A DNA stretch of 64,000 bases from Flammeovirgaceae bacterium (GCA_016712035.1 JADJRT010000001.1:372001-436000); one strand, 5' to 3'; positions 12,201-22,078 are shown, counted from the stretch's first letter. Translations and numbers: made by a program. The notes: generated from the sequence alone by a model not told the origin.

Positions 12201-12582
12201 TAAAGACGAAAAAGCTTCTTGATTTTAAGGATTCTTTAAAGGACCGCTTTGGCGAATTGCCTGATCCTGTTGAGCAACTTATCAACTCTGTACGGTTACG
12301 CTGGATGGGTGAGGAGCTTGGTTTTGAAAAAATTAGTTTAAAAAATGAAAGCTTAGCGGTTATTTTGTTACTGGCAATGATGAATACTTCAAATCAGAAA
12401 TCTTCGGAAGGGTTTTATCGTTCGTTCAAACCCATACTAAGCGTTGCCGGATGAAAGACATGGCTGGCAAATTAATACTGACCATAGAATCTATTGGCAG
12501 TGTTGAGGCCGCTACGGAAATTCTGGGGCCGTTGGCTTATTATTCTAACGTCAAATCCGACAAGCGAGACCCCTCGGCATAA
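9213..12582 (+). CDS. mfd: Transcription-repair coupling factor Mfd (interrupted)
   Basis: DNA translocase that removes stalled RNA polymerase and recruits UvrA. Order of parts: UvrB-like N-terminal region, the RNA-polymerase-binding CarD-like domain with FVTHIDYGIGKFAGLEK (near 10530-10580), the helicase core with Walker A GDVGFGKTE, motif II DEEQKFGV, motif III TLTATPIPR, helicase C-terminal RGRVGRSNKKAFCYL, then the TRCF C-terminal domain. About ten one-base indels lie between 10700 and 11370, nearly all shortened G, C or A runs, plus one near 12350; repaired length is about 1120 residues. The start is GTG at 9213 (VKAHDFLSIY matches the family N-terminus); GTG at 9165 is an alternative. 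The stop lies inside the end of a convergent small gene. Confidence 0.9.
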
Positions 12583-12792
12583 GGCTCCAGATTTTTAAGT
12601 CTTTCAAATGCATTAATCAAATGACCTTCTTAAAAGAAACTGAATATTGAACCTCAATAAAAATGATCCTGAATGATATAAGTATATCTTAACATCATCC
12701 AAAGATCTGGTGGCAATAAAGTCTGTATCTCTTGTTATGAAATCACATTTCTTTTCAAAAGAAGCAAGTTTGAAGTCGTTAATTGTATTCAT
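12540..12792 (-). CDS. Small hypothetical protein (frameshifted), convergent with mfd
   Basis: From ATG at 12792 the minus strand encodes MNTINDFKLASFEKKC...RDTDFIATRSLDDVKIYLYH, then breaks near 12670. Allowing two indels, the frame continues as FIEVQYSVSFKKVILINAFERLKNLEPY and ends DLTLE at 12540. The repaired product is about 84 residues, soluble, with the look of the small conserved proteins common in Cytophagales that carry a YH-x-G...FIEV pattern. I do not recognise the family and assign no function. The stop overlaps the mfd coding end by about 43 bp on the opposite strand. Confidence 0.45.
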
Positions 12793-13044
12793 ACAAATTA
12801 GTAGACTTTCTTAAAGAAAATGTATGCCAACCCTCAGATTTGAGTATTTGTAGGCTTTTCGCTGTCCGAAGGCCTCACATTCGGAAAATATATCCCAATT
12901 TGGAATGAATACTATCCCCTGATTTTCAGTGCCGTTTTGCGTTAAAACGTTCTATCAGAGATTTATCAAAAAAACGTTAGCCTTTGGAAAACATTGATTT
13001 ATCTATTTATATTAGCGGTTACTTTTATGTATAACCTTAAGCAA

Positions 13045-14346
13045 ATGAAGTATTTCAAGTCACTCCTGTTTTTAGTTGCGCTATCGGCTATCATTAGCTC
13101 CTGTTCTTTAATTGGTAATAAGGGGGGTAAGCCTACGGCTCAAAACCCTGGCCAGCTAAGTACTGCCACAGGATTACAATATACGCGCGATGCTGCCGAG
13201 GGATTTCCCGTTAATGAGTATAACTCTCAGCCCGATGCCCCTAATATGGTTCTTATAGAAGGGGGCCGCACAGTATTGGGTTCCCTTGAAGAAGATGTAA
13301 TGTCCTTCCGGGATAACATAGAAAGAACTATTTCGGTAGCTTCCTTTTATATGGATGAAACCGAAATCGCAAACATTCACTGGCTTGAGTATTTATATTA
13401 TCTGTCGGTTGACTCCACTAAGATAGATGGTGGCAAGGCTTACGCAATGGCGCTTCCCGACACATTGGTTTGGCGATCTAACCTTGCCTTTAACGATCCT
13501 TATGTTGAACATTATTTAAGATATCCTGGTTTCCGTTATTTCCCTGTAGTGGGTGTTAAGTGGAAGCAAGCAAATGAATATGCTAAGTGGAGAACCGCTA
13601 AAGTAAATGCTGACCTGGCTGAAAAGGCTGGAATTGTATGCCGAAACTGGTGCGGTCGCATTCCCTTGGAATCTGGTATTGTAATTCCTGCCTACCGCCT
13701 ACCAACAGAAGCTGAGTGGGAATATGCGGCTCAGGCTTTAATTGGAACTCAGTGGTTGGATGAAATGCAGACCCACCAGAGAATTTATCCTTGGGATGGA
13801 CACGCTCTAAGAAATCCATACGGAAAACAAATGGGCTCATTCCTCGCAAATTTTAAGCGTGGCCGCGGAGACTATGCCGGTATTGCCGGACGACTAAACG
13901 ATGGCGCCTTGATTACTTCATATATCTATGAGTATCCTCCTAATGATTATGGTCTTTATAACATGGCCGGTAATGTTAGCGAGTGGGTAATGGATGTTTA
14001 TCGTCCACTTTCTCATCAGGATTTTGATGATCTTAACCCGATCCGTAGAGATGACTTTATAGATAGCCATAGCGAATACAGAAACCGTTATACAAAAGAA
14101 GCAAAAGACTCTACAGTTACAATGCCTGATGGCACCACGAAAAACATTCGCACGTTTGAATACACAAAGAATCCTGAAGGCTTTATTTCCCTTATCTCAG
14201 ACAAAGTACGGGTATACAAAGGAGGTTCCTGGAAAGATGTTGCATACTGGATGTCTCCAGGAACAAGAAGATTCATGGATGAAGACTCGGCTACTGCTAC
14301 CATTGGTTTCCGTTGCGCGATGATTCGCGCTGGCTCAAACTACTAA
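13045..14346 (+). CDS. gldJ: Gliding motility / type IX secretion lipoprotein GldJ
   Basis: Formylglycine-generating-enzyme-like (SUMF1-fold) outer-membrane lipoprotein needed in Bacteroidota for gliding and for the type IX secretion machinery. The signal peptide ends at a lipobox (LSAIISSC). GldJ-typical stretches are FYMDETEIANIHWLEYLYY, DTLVWRSNLAF, YPGFRYFPVVGVKW, YRLPTEAEWEYAAQALIG, YNMAGNVSEWVMDVYRP and RVYKGGSWKD...RRFMDEDSATATIGFRCAM. Length is 433 residues, shorter than the roughly 560 of the Flavobacterium protein. These stretches fit GldJ better than its paralogue GldK. ATG at 13045 is chosen because it gives a compact signal peptide; an upstream in-frame codon at 12994 would add a second hydrophobic run. 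A strong terminator follows. Confidence 0.85.
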   Translation: MKYFKSLLFLVALSAIISSCSLIGNKGGKPTAQNPGQLSTATGLQYTRDAAEGFPVNEYNSQPDAPNMVLIEGGRTVLGSLEEDVMSFRDNIERTISVASFYMDETEIANIHWLEYLYYLSVDSTKIDGGKAYAMALPDTLVWRSNLAFNDPYVEHYLRYPGFRYFPVVGVKWKQANEYAKWRTAKVNADLAEKAGIVCRNWCGRIPLESGIVIPAYRLPTEAEWEYAAQALIGTQWLDEMQTHQRIYPWDGHALRNPYGKQMGSFLANFKRGRGDYAGIAGRLNDGALITSYIYEYPPNDYGLYNMAGNVSEWVMDVYRPLSHQDFDDLNPIRRDDFIDSHSEYRNRYTKEAKDSTVTMPDGTTKNIRTFEYTKNPEGFISLISDKVRVYKGGSWKDVAYWMSPGTRRFMDEDSATATIGFRCAMIRAGSNY

Positions 14347-14367
14347 AGCCTTCTACATTAAAATATC

Positions 14368-14400
14368 AAAACCCTGACGAAAATTCGTCAGGGTTTTTTA
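14368..14400. terminator. Bidirectional rho-independent terminator between gldJ and comF
   Basis: AAACCCTGACGA pairs with TCGTCAGGGTTT around an AAAT loop, followed by a T run on the plus strand and mirrored by an A run before the stem. It lies between convergent genes and can serve both. Confidence 0.9.
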
Positions 14401-14419
14401 TTGACTTAAATCTCAACTG

Positions 14420-15145
14420 TTATTGGGCTTCGGCCAGGCATGCTATACTTAACTCAATACATCCCGCCTGGATCAAATGCATTCCACAGGCCTCCAGTGT
14501 TGCTCCGGTTGTCATTACATCATCTACTAATAGAATGCGAGCGCCTTTGGCTTTCTCTGGCAACAGAACATCAAAAACATCTTTTACGTTATCCCATCGC
14601 TCAACTTTGGTCTTACGGGTTTGGGATTGTGTTATTACTTTGCGTGAGCTAATCGATTCATCCCAAGGAACATTCAATACCGAGCTCAATCCTTCAGCAA
14701 AACATGCGCTCTGGTTATATCCCCGTTTTCGCTTTCGGGTTGGGTGTAGGGGCACCGGTACTATCAAATCGAATTGATTGACTCCCGCCTCATATAATTC
14801 TTTTCCATAAATCTTTCCTAGCCGAATCCCTACTTCCGGATGGTTATTATATTTCAACTGATGCAAGAGATGATACACAATACCCGTCTTTCTGAATTTC
14901 AAGAATGCCATGGCGTGTTTAACTGGCAACCGCCCAGCCAACCGCAGTTTTATTGGGTTATCCTCCTGGTTATGGTATCCTGTTTTGGGCAAGTCACGAA
15001 TACATCGCGTACACAAAATTTCTTCGCCTTTAAAAAGCGCTAATGAACAACCGAGGCAATAATTGGGGAAAAACAATGATACAAAGTCGCGTCCCAGATC
15101 AATGGCTTCAGATACAACATTTGATTTAATCCGAATTGAACTCAT
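14420..15145 (-). CDS. comF: ComF family phosphoribosyltransferase-like protein
   Basis: ComF-like proteins combine an N-terminal zinc-finger-like region with a phosphoribosyltransferase fold and are linked to DNA uptake or nucleotide salvage. Visible features are CLGC and CTRC cysteine pairs (residues about 31-53), the loop VPVPLHPTRKRKRGYNQS and the PRPP-binding motif ILLVDDVMTTGATLEA. From ATG at 15145 (MSSIRIKSN) it has about 241 residues, usual for the family. An upstream ATG at 15187 would add 14 residues and overlap the divergent neighbour, so it is not preferred. The gene ends 20 bp from the shared terminator. Confidence 0.85.
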   Translation of the reverse strand: MSSIRIKSNVVSEAIDLGRDFVSLFFPNYCLGCSLALFKGEEILCTRCIRDLPKTGYHNQEDNPIKLRLAGRLPVKHAMAFLKFRKTGIVYHLLHQLKYNNHPEVGIRLGKIYGKELYEAGVNQFDLIVPVPLHPTRKRKRGYNQSACFAEGLSSVLNVPWDESISSRKVITQSQTRKTKVERWDNVKDVFDVLLPEKAKGARILLVDDVMTTGATLEACGMHLIQAGCIELSIACLAEAQ

Positions 15146-15169
15146 CTTTGAAGGAAAAATTTGATACCC

Positions 15170-15508
15170 ATGGGACTCGTAGAGCAATTTAATGATTATC
15201 GGGCCAAGATGAATGAGAAGATTCTCTCGGCTGACAATTTGATAATAAAACGAATTTTCAATTTAGATACCAACGCCTATCAGGAGGGGGCTCTGGATGT
15301 TAAATCCAAAGAGTTAATTGGATTAACATGTTCTCTGGTTTTGCGCTGCGATGACTGTGTGAAATATCATTTAGGTAAATGCAAAGAAGTGGGGTTTTCA
15401 ACAGCCGAAGTTCATGAAGCCATGGGCATTGCCACGTTGGTGGGCGGAACTATTGTTGTGCCACACCTACGAAGAGCTTTTGAATACTGGGACGAACTCT
15501 CGAAATAA
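15170..15508 (+). CDS. Carboxymuconolactone decarboxylase family (AhpD-like) protein
   Basis: A 112-residue all-helical AhpD-like protein. It carries the CxxCxxxH-type site RCDDCVKYHLGKC, which in AhpD-like members supports thiol-based peroxidase or disulfide chemistry. ATG at 15170 is chosen over the TTG at 15161. The comF start lies 24 bp away on the other strand, so the two share a very short divergent promoter region. The next gene follows after 9 bp on the same strand. The physiological substrate cannot be told from sequence. Confidence 0.8.
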   Translation: MGLVEQFNDYRAKMNEKILSADNLIIKRIFNLDTNAYQEGALDVKSKELIGLTCSLVLRCDDCVKYHLGKCKEVGFSTAEVHEAMGIATLVGGTIVVPHLRRAFEYWDELSK

Positions 15509-15517
15509 GAATCAAGG

Positions 15518-15907
15518 ATGTACCAAAAGGATTTAGATTTAGAACGAAACTGGCACGCGTTGTTAAGCGAACTTGAACGACTGCTCGAAAAGAAACCCAA
15601 AGATTTGAATGGTGTGCTCTTTATAATTGGCTTGCAAGAACTGGGGCGAGGAGCGAAAAACTTTTCAAAAGAGGAGAAGCAGGATCTGATGCACATTGCT
15701 ATTTGCAAAGTTTTAAGTTTAGCTGGTTATTACGAATTAGAAGGCCTGGATGCTGACGGCTGGCCCCATTGGAAACTGATTCAAAAGTTGCCTCATTTCG
15801 ATTTATTGGAACAGGAAAAGTTGCTTAAAATGCATGTACTCGAATATTTTGAAAAAGAGTACAATTGGCATTTTGCCGACCCTAAAATCAATCCGCACAC
15901 AATTTGA
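15518..15907 (+). CDS. Conserved hypothetical protein, 129 aa
   Basis: A soluble, mostly helical protein with no signal peptide. Recognisable stretches are GVLFIIGLQELGRG and YYELEGLDADGWPHWKLI. The pattern looks like a conserved Bacteroidota hypothetical found near ybeY/mnmG clusters, but I cannot name a domain. It sits 9 bp after the AhpD-like gene and 71 bp before the DUF4175 gene on the same strand, so cotranscription with the former is likely. Confidence 0.6.
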   Translation: MYQKDLDLERNWHALLSELERLLEKKPKDLNGVLFIIGLQELGRGAKNFSKEEKQDLMHIAICKVLSLAGYYELEGLDADGWPHWKLIQKLPHFDLLEQEKLLKMHVLEYFEKEYNWHFADPKINPHTI

Positions 15908-15978
15908 TTTCAGCTGGCCCTGCCTCTATCTTAGTACAATTAAAAACTATCTTTAGGTCAAGTTCGTTTTAAGCAAAC

Positions 15979-18900
15979 ATGGGTGAGGGGATCAAGGGCA
16001 TTAACGAGAAGTTAAACTCCTTTACAAGGAGATATTATCTTAATATTTTTCTTCGCGGAATCATTCTGTCTGTGTCGATTCTGCTTGCCTATTTTTAATC
16101 GTTTCACTTATTGAATACAATCTTTGGCTTGGTAAGGCCGGGCCGGTTTCTAATTTTTGCTTCTTTCTTTGTAATCGTTCTCCTTTCCATTTTTAAATTT
16201 TTAAGAGAACCCATTGCCTGGTGGATTTATAAAAGGGGTTAGAGCGCGAGGAAAGCGCGCGAATAATCGGGCGGTATTTTCCGAATGTTTCTGATAAGCT
16301 TTTAAACCTGATTCAACTCTCGTCAGGACAAAACCGAACGCTTTATTGGATGCCGGCATTTCACAGAAAACCTTATCGTTGCAAGATATCTCCTTCGAAA
16401 ACGCAATTGACTTAAGGGAGAACAAAAATATTTAAAGTATTTGATTATTCCCTTCTCGCTAATTCTTCTTTTAATGATAATTAATCAGGGGATTTTCACT
16501 CAGAGCACAAAGAGGATCGTTCAATTCAATCAAGAGTTTTCGCCCCAGGCTCCTTTCAATTTCCTGGTTCAGAATAAAAGCTTAACCGCATTCGTCAACG
16601 AAGATTTTTTACTTACCGTAAAGCTGGAAGGGCAGGCTTTACCAACATCACTTTATATTGTGTCGGGTGATCAGCGATGGAAAATGAACAGCGCAGATGC
16701 TGGAATTTTCTCCTACACATTTGAAAGTTTACAAAACGTAATTGATTTTCAGTTAGAGGCTTCTGGCTTTTACTCGGATGCCTTCAAAATAGAATTAGTA
16801 AACCGCCCTGAGTTAACACAATTAAAAGTATCGCTAACCTACCCGGCTTATTTACAATTGAAGTCGCGTGAATTAAACAATGCAGGCAACCTGGAAATTC
16901 CTGAGGGCACGCAGGTAACCTGGGAAATAGGTAGTGCTTTTACGCAAAAAGCCAGCATGTTGTTTGGTTCGGCTGATGATCCAATGGAAATGCAATTAAT
17001 TGACAATGAGTTGTTTACATTCGGTAAGAGCTTTAAAAATCCAGACGATTACACAATTGTTTTGGAGAATGATCAAAGCAAAAACAAAGACCAGATTTCT
17101 TATTCGATTGCAGTAATAAAAGATCAGTACCCGCAAGTGGTTGTTGATAATCTTCAGGATTCGGTACTATTCAAATCCATACTACTTGGGGGATCGATTG
17201 GTGACGACTATGGCATTACTTCACTAAAACTTAATTATCAGATTATCAAAGGAACAAACGAGTCAACTCCAAAATCAAAAGTAATTGCAATTGAAAGCAA
17301 CAGACAACAACAGAATTTTTACTATCAATGGAAAATTGATTCTCTTGATCTGGAGCCCGGAGATAAGTTGGTCTATCATCTTCAGGTTTGGGACAACGAT
17401 GGTGTGAACGGGCGAAAGTCTACCCGAAGTTCAAACTACATCTTTAGCTTGCCCTCCGAGGAGGAATTGAAAACAGACATTATCCGTCAACAACAATCTG
17501 CAGAAAATAAAATTGATAAAAGCATACAGAAGGCCAAGGAGCTACAACAAGCTATTGACGAAGCCCAGGAAAACTAAAGGGTAAGCAGAGCCTCGATTGG
17601 CAGGACAAAAAAATGCTTGAGGATCTGATCAAACAAAAAGAAAAACTTGACGAGGCTATTCAAGCTCTTCAAAAAGAGAATGCGCTTTTAGAACAAAAGA
17701 AGGAGTCCTTTTCAGAGGAAAGTCAACGCATTCGCGAGAAGTCAGAGCAGATTCAAAAGCTAATGGATCAGTTGCTTGATGAGGAAACCAAAAAACAATT
17801 TCGTGAACTCGAAAAGTTACTGCAAGAAAACGCAGACGTAAATCAGGTTCAGAAAATGCTTGATAAGATGGATCGCAAAGAGATCAATCTAGAGAAAGAA
17901 TTGGAAAGAACGCTTGAGTTATTTAAGCAACTTCAATACGATTATAAACTTGAGCAAGCGATCGATGATTTAAAAGAACAAACAGAAAAACAAGAGGAGC
18001 TCTTGAAGGAGACCGAAAATCTAAATGAAGATAAGTCAGATAAAAAAGAGGAGGATGCAAAAGGTGATGATGATAAAAAGTCAACCGAGGAGCTAGCGAA
18101 AGAACAGCAACAATTAAAAAGTGATTTTGAGGATTTTAAAAATCAGCTCGAAGAGCTGAATAAGTTAGGTGAAGAATTGGATAAGTCGGGTGAAACCCCG
18201 GATAAAGAAAATCAAGAGGCTGTAGAAGAATCGCAAGAGGAAAGTAAAGAGTCTCTTGAAAAGGGCGATTCAAAAAAATCAAGTGAAAAACAAAAGCAGG
18301 CTATTTCCAAAATGAAGGAAATGCAAAAACAAATGGAGGGAATGCAAAGTTCTATGGAGATGGAAATGGATATGCAAAACCTTGAAAGCTTACGCCAAAT
18401 CATTCATGGACTAATCAAGTTGTCATTTGATCAGGAGAACCTGATGAAACAGTTTGCTCCCATTCAACAAACTGATCCTAAATATGTCCAGTTGGGTCAA
18501 AATCAATTAAAGTTAAAAGATGACTTCTAAAGTGCTGGAAGACAGCCTATTAGCTCTTTCCAAGAAGGATCCTTTTATGGGTTCCATTGTTACCCGAGAA
18601 GTGGGTGAACTAAATGATCACATCGAAAAGGCGGTTGACAACATAAAGGAAAGGCGAAAGGCAAATGCCGGTACAGAAATGCAATTATCTATGACAAGCA
18701 TTAATAACCTTGCACTAATGTTAAATGATCATTTCGAAATGATGATGAACATGATGGCTAATGCCATGCCTGGGAAAGGAAAGAAAAAGTCTGGCAACAA
18801 ACCGAGTTTGGGAAAAATGCAGGAGCAATTGAATCAGCAAATGGAGGAAATTAAGCAAGGCGGAAAAAGCGGCCGGCAACTATCTGAAGAGTTTGCAAAG

Positions 18901-19311
18901 ATGGCGGCAGAACAAGAACGAATTCGCAGGGCTTTGCAGGAAATGCAGGAAAAGATGGAGCAGGAAGGTGGTAAAATGCCTGGTGGAGATTTGCCTGGCA
19001 AGATGGAGCAAACAGAGATGGATCTCGTGAATAAGCGGATCACCGAACAAACTATACAGCGTCAAAAGGAGATTCTGACAAGGCTTTTAGAAACCGAAAA
19101 ATCTATGCGCGAACAGGATCTTGACGAAGAACGCAGGGGAGAAACCGCTAAAGATTATAGCAATGACATTCCACGAGCTTTTGAAGAGTATTTAAGATTA
19201 AAAGAAAAAGAGGTAGAATTGCTGAAGACGGTACCCCCCAAATTATACCCTTATTATAAGCAGGAGGTTGGGGAATATTTTAAACGAATTAAGATCCAGG
19301 AAATTAACTGA
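15979..19311 (+). CDS. DUF4175 family membrane protein with long coiled coil (interrupted)
   Basis: A large protein (about 1110 residues after repair) of unknown biochemical function. The N-terminus, rebuilt through five indels between 15990 and 16440, has two membrane helices and GRYFPNVSDKLLNLIQLS, a DUF4175 hallmark; a third hydrophobic segment follows at 16441. A beta-rich region (about 16500-17450, with YPAYLQLKSRELNN) precedes a very long Glu/Lys/Gln-rich coiled coil and a Met-rich region (MMMNMMANAMPGKGKKK). It ends with VPPKLYPYYKQEVGEYFKRI. Further breaks are a missing A at 17570-17573 and an extra T near 18525. It is 11 bp upstream of the RsbW-like gene and heads the ybeY-mnmG run. 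Confidence 0.8.
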
Positions 19312-19322
19312 GGTGGCTAAGC

Positions 19323-19727
19323 ATGAATAACATTCGCATTGATATACCCTCTATTTCTGATAATATCAGAATGATTGAAAGCTTCATAGACAACGCTAAG
19401 GACAAATACCATTTAAATGATGATATCTACGGCAATATTATGATTGCTGTAACCGAGGCGGTCAATAATGCCATTAAACATGGAAATAAAGGAGATTCTG
19501 CAAAAAACGTTTCTTTGGTTCTTTCCCTTCAAGAGGGAATGATCAAATTCAGGGTAGAAGATGAGGGTATCGGTTTCGACTTCCATGATCTTCCCGATCC
19601 TACTGCTCCTGAAAATCTAGAGAAACCTGGCGGCAGAGGAATATTCCTGATGAAGCATCTTGCCGATGAAGTTGATTTTTCCCAACTAGGTAAGGTTGTG
19701 GAACTCAGTTTCTACATAGACCAATGA
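19323..19727 (+). CDS. RsbW/SpoIIAB-like ATP-binding (anti-sigma type) protein
   Basis: A 134-residue stand-alone HATPase_c domain of the serine kinase/anti-sigma type. The N box is EAVNNAIKHGNK, the G1 box DEGIGFDF and the G2 box GGRGIFLM, all intact. Family members bind sigma factors or phosphorylate STAS-domain antagonists; no partner gene is visible in the window. It is placed between DUF4175 and ybeY, and its TGA overlaps the ybeY ATG by four bases (ATGA), so the two are translationally coupled. Confidence 0.85.
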   Translation: MNNIRIDIPSISDNIRMIESFIDNAKDKYHLNDDIYGNIMIAVTEAVNNAIKHGNKGDSAKNVSLVLSLQEGMIKFRVEDEGIGFDFHDLPDPTAPENLEKPGGRGIFLMKHLADEVDFSQLGKVVELSFYIDQ

Positions 19728-20146
19728 GTTCCGTCCGGTACTTTTCAGAAGGCATTTCCTTTAAAGTTCCTAATCCCAGAAAAACATCATCCTGGATTAA
19801 GTCCGTAATACAAGTAAACAAAGCTAAGCTTAAGGAAGTAAGCTTCATCTTCTGCTCTGATAGCTACCTTCTTCAAATGAATCAATCCTTTCTTAATCAT
19901 AATACGCTGACCGACATCATAACTTTTGATCATTCGAAAAGCAGAAATGCGCTAGAGGGTGAAATCTATATAAGTGTTGAAAGGGTACTGGAAAACGCTG
20001 AGAAATTTGAGGTCTCATTTGAGCAGGAGATTAAACGGGTTATGATTCATGGCATCCTTCATCTTTTAGGGTTCAAGGACAAAAAAGTCAAGGAAAAAGC
20101 TCAAATGCGCAAAAAAGAGGAAGCTTGTCTATCTTTGTTCAAATAA
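19724..20146 (+). CDS. ybeY: Endoribonuclease YbeY (rRNA maturation factor)
   Basis: Zinc-dependent RNase acting in 16S rRNA 3'-end maturation and ribosome quality control. The family segment NHNTLTDIITFDHS is followed by GEIYIS and the metal site HGILHLLGFKDK. The first two His ligands of the canonical HGxLHLxGYDH are present; the third His position reads Asp (GFKD). I remember such a change in other Bacteroidota members. The 140-residue length is normal. It overlaps the ATPase gene by ATGA and is followed by the two parS-like sites and mnmG. Confidence 0.85.
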   Translation: MSSVRYFSEGISFKVPNPRKTSSWIKSVIQVNKAKLKEVSFIFCSDSYLLQMNQSFLNHNTLTDIITFDHSKSRNALEGEIYISVERVLENAEKFEVSFEQEIKRVMIHGILHLLGFKDKKVKEKAQMRKKEEACLSLFK

Positions 20147-20148
20147 TT

Positions 20149-20164
20149 GGTTTCACGTGGAACA
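20149..20164. promoter_or_regulatory. parS-like site 1
   Basis: GGTTTCACGTGGAACA differs at one base from the 16-bp parS form TGTTTCACGTGGAACA, the reverse complement of TGTTCCACGTGAAACA and within the ParB consensus TGTTNCACGTGAAACA. It lies between ybeY and mnmG. Confidence 0.65.
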
Positions 20165-20188
20165 TCTCTGGACCAATCGCCTTTTTAA

Positions 20189-20204
20189 TGTTTCACGTGG
20201 AACA
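20189..20204. promoter_or_regulatory. parS-like site 2 (exact match)
   Basis: TGTTTCACGTGGAACA matches the parS consensus at all 16 positions. It is 40 bp from site 1 centre to centre and 11 bp before the mnmG ATG. ParB binding here would mark an origin-proximal centromere. Confidence 0.75.
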
Positions 20205-20215
20205 ACCTTTAAAAA

Positions 20216-22078
20216 ATGTTTCCAAAGTACGATGTAATAGTAGTAGGGGCCGGTCATGCCGGTTGTGAGGCCGCAGCAGCCGCAGCCAATATGGGATCGA
20301 AAGTTCTTCTGATAACGATGAACATGAACACCATTGCCCAAATGTCTTGTAATCCGGCTATGGGTGGCGTGGCGAAAGGTCAAATAGTGCGGGAAATTGA
20401 CGCATTGGGTGGGTACTCAGGAATAATCTCGGACAAGTCCATGCTCCAGTTTAGAATGCTAAACCTCTCCAAAGGACCTGCCATGTGGAGTCCACGTACC
20501 CAAAACGACAGGATGCGATTTGCAGAAGAATGGCGGCTTTCTTTAGAACAAACTCCGAATATCGATTTTTGGCAAGAAATGGCGGTAGAATTAATGGTTA
20601 GGGATAAAAGAGTTATCGGGGTAAAAACAGCCTTAGGGCTTGAAATATTAGGCAAAGCGGTAGTTCTTACTAACGGAACGTTTCTTAATGGAAAGATTCA
20701 CATAGGTGAAAAAAGCTTTGGTGGCGGAAGAGCCGCAGAAAGAAACGCAACCGGATTAACTGAACAACTGATTGAACTTGGCTTTGAATCCGGCCGAATG
20801 AAAACCGGAACTCCACCCCGCATTGATGGCCGATCGCTCAATTACAGTGTAATGGAAGAGCAGCCCGGTGATGAGAACCCCGGCAAGTTTTCATACAGCG
20901 ACACGAAGCCTTTAGAAAAGCAATTAAGTTGTTGGATCACCTATACAAATAAATCTGTGCATCGAGAACTTGAAAAAGGTTTCGATCAGTCACCTATGTT
21001 TCAGGGTAGAATAAAAGGGCTTGGCCCGCGGTACTGTCCTTCGATAGAAGACAAGATTAATCGATTTGCCGAGCGCGAGCGTCACCAAATATTCGTAGAA
21101 CCCGAAGGTTGGAATACAGTGGAGATATATGTAAACGGCTTCTCTACCTCACTCCCGGAAAATGTTCAGTACCAGGCAATCACTAAGATACCCGGATTCG
21201 AGAATGCCAAGATGTTTCGACCAGGGTATGCTATCGAGTATGATTACTTTCCGCCTACCCAGCTGAGAATGAGTTTGGAAACACAACTAATTGATAATCT
21301 GTACTTTGCTGGTCAAATTAATGGAACAACAGGGTATGAAGAAGCCGCTTGTCAAGGATTAATGGCGGGGATTAATGCGCATAATAAAATCAATGAAAAA
21401 GAGCCATTCGTACTAAAACGGTCTGAGGCTTATATCGGGGTGCTAATAGATGATCTTGTTAACAAAGGGACACAAGAGCCCTATCGAATGTTTACTTCAA
21501 GGGCCGAATACCGAATCTTACTACGGCAAGATAATGCCGACCTTCGATTAACTGAGCGCGGTCACATACTTGGACTTGCTACAGATGATCGATTGGAAAA
21601 AGTATTAGACAAGAAAAATGACCTCGCCAGGCTTTCGCGTGAATTAAAAGAAATGCGGGTTGAGCCAGAAATTGTTAATTACGAACTCAATCAATTAAGT
21701 ACGTCAGAAATCACTGAAAAAATTCCTGCCGTTAATCTTTTGCGCAGACCCCAAATTGGAATGGCTGAGTTAAAAAAAATTGATCCGGTGCTTAAACAAA
21801 AATTAAGTTCTTACTCGCAGGAAGTTCTTGAGCAAGTTGAAATCTCTCTGAAGTACGAATCATATATTGATCGTGAAAAAAAATTAGCAGAAAAAATAGA
21901 AAGCCTCGAAGACTATAAAATAAAATCCGACTTCGATTATGACCGTGTTAAAGCTTTGTCATCCGAGGCACGGGAAAAGCTAAAACGCTTGCGACCGGAA
22001 ACAATCGGTCAGATATCGAGGATTAGCGGTGTTTCTCCTGCTGATGTATCCATTCTAACTGTCTACTTAGGTAAATGA
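20216..22078 (+). CDS. mnmG: tRNA uridine-5-carboxymethylaminomethyl(34) synthesis enzyme MnmG
   Basis: FAD-dependent partner of MnmE that modifies the wobble uridine of several tRNAs in the cytoplasm. The FAD-binding motif is VVGAGHAGCEAA at the N-terminus. Family signatures are NPAMGGVAKGQIVREIDALGG, LTNGTFLNGKIHIG, MKTGTPPRIDGRS, RPGYAIEYDYFPPTQL and GTTGYEEAACQGLMAGINAH. Length of 620 residues is standard and the frame is intact. Two parS-like palindromes occupy its upstream gap. The stop overlaps the ATG of the next methyltransferase gene (ATGA). Confidence 0.97.
   Translation: MFPKYDVIVVGAGHAGCEAAAAAANMGSKVLLITMNMNTIAQMSCNPAMGGVAKGQIVREIDALGGYSGIISDKSMLQFRMLNLSKGPAMWSPRTQNDRMRFAEEWRLSLEQTPNIDFWQEMAVELMVRDKRVIGVKTALGLEILGKAVVLTNGTFLNGKIHIGEKSFGGGRAAERNATGLTEQLIELGFESGRMKTGTPPRIDGRSLNYSVMEEQPGDENPGKFSYSDTKPLEKQLSCWITYTNKSVHRELEKGFDQSPMFQGRIKGLGPRYCPSIEDKINRFAERERHQIFVEPEGWNTVEIYVNGFSTSLPENVQYQAITKIPGFENAKMFRPGYAIEYDYFPPTQLRMSLETQLIDNLYFAGQINGTTGYEEAACQGLMAGINAHNKINEKEPFVLKRSEAYIGVLIDDLVNKGTQEPYRMFTSRAEYRILLRQDNADLRLTERGHILGLATDDRLEKVLDKKNDLARLSRELKEMRVEPEIVNYELNQLSTSEITEKIPAVNLLRRPQIGMAELKKIDPVLKQKLSSYSQEVLEQVEISLKYESYIDREKKLAEKIESLEDYKIKSDFDYDRVKALSSEAREKLKRLRPETIGQISRISGVSPADVSILTVYLGK

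Noticed and set aside
12865..12885. Inverted repeat TCCGAA/TTCGGA before gldJ
   Set aside because: Only 6-bp arms with no T-tract; too weak to call a terminator or operator.
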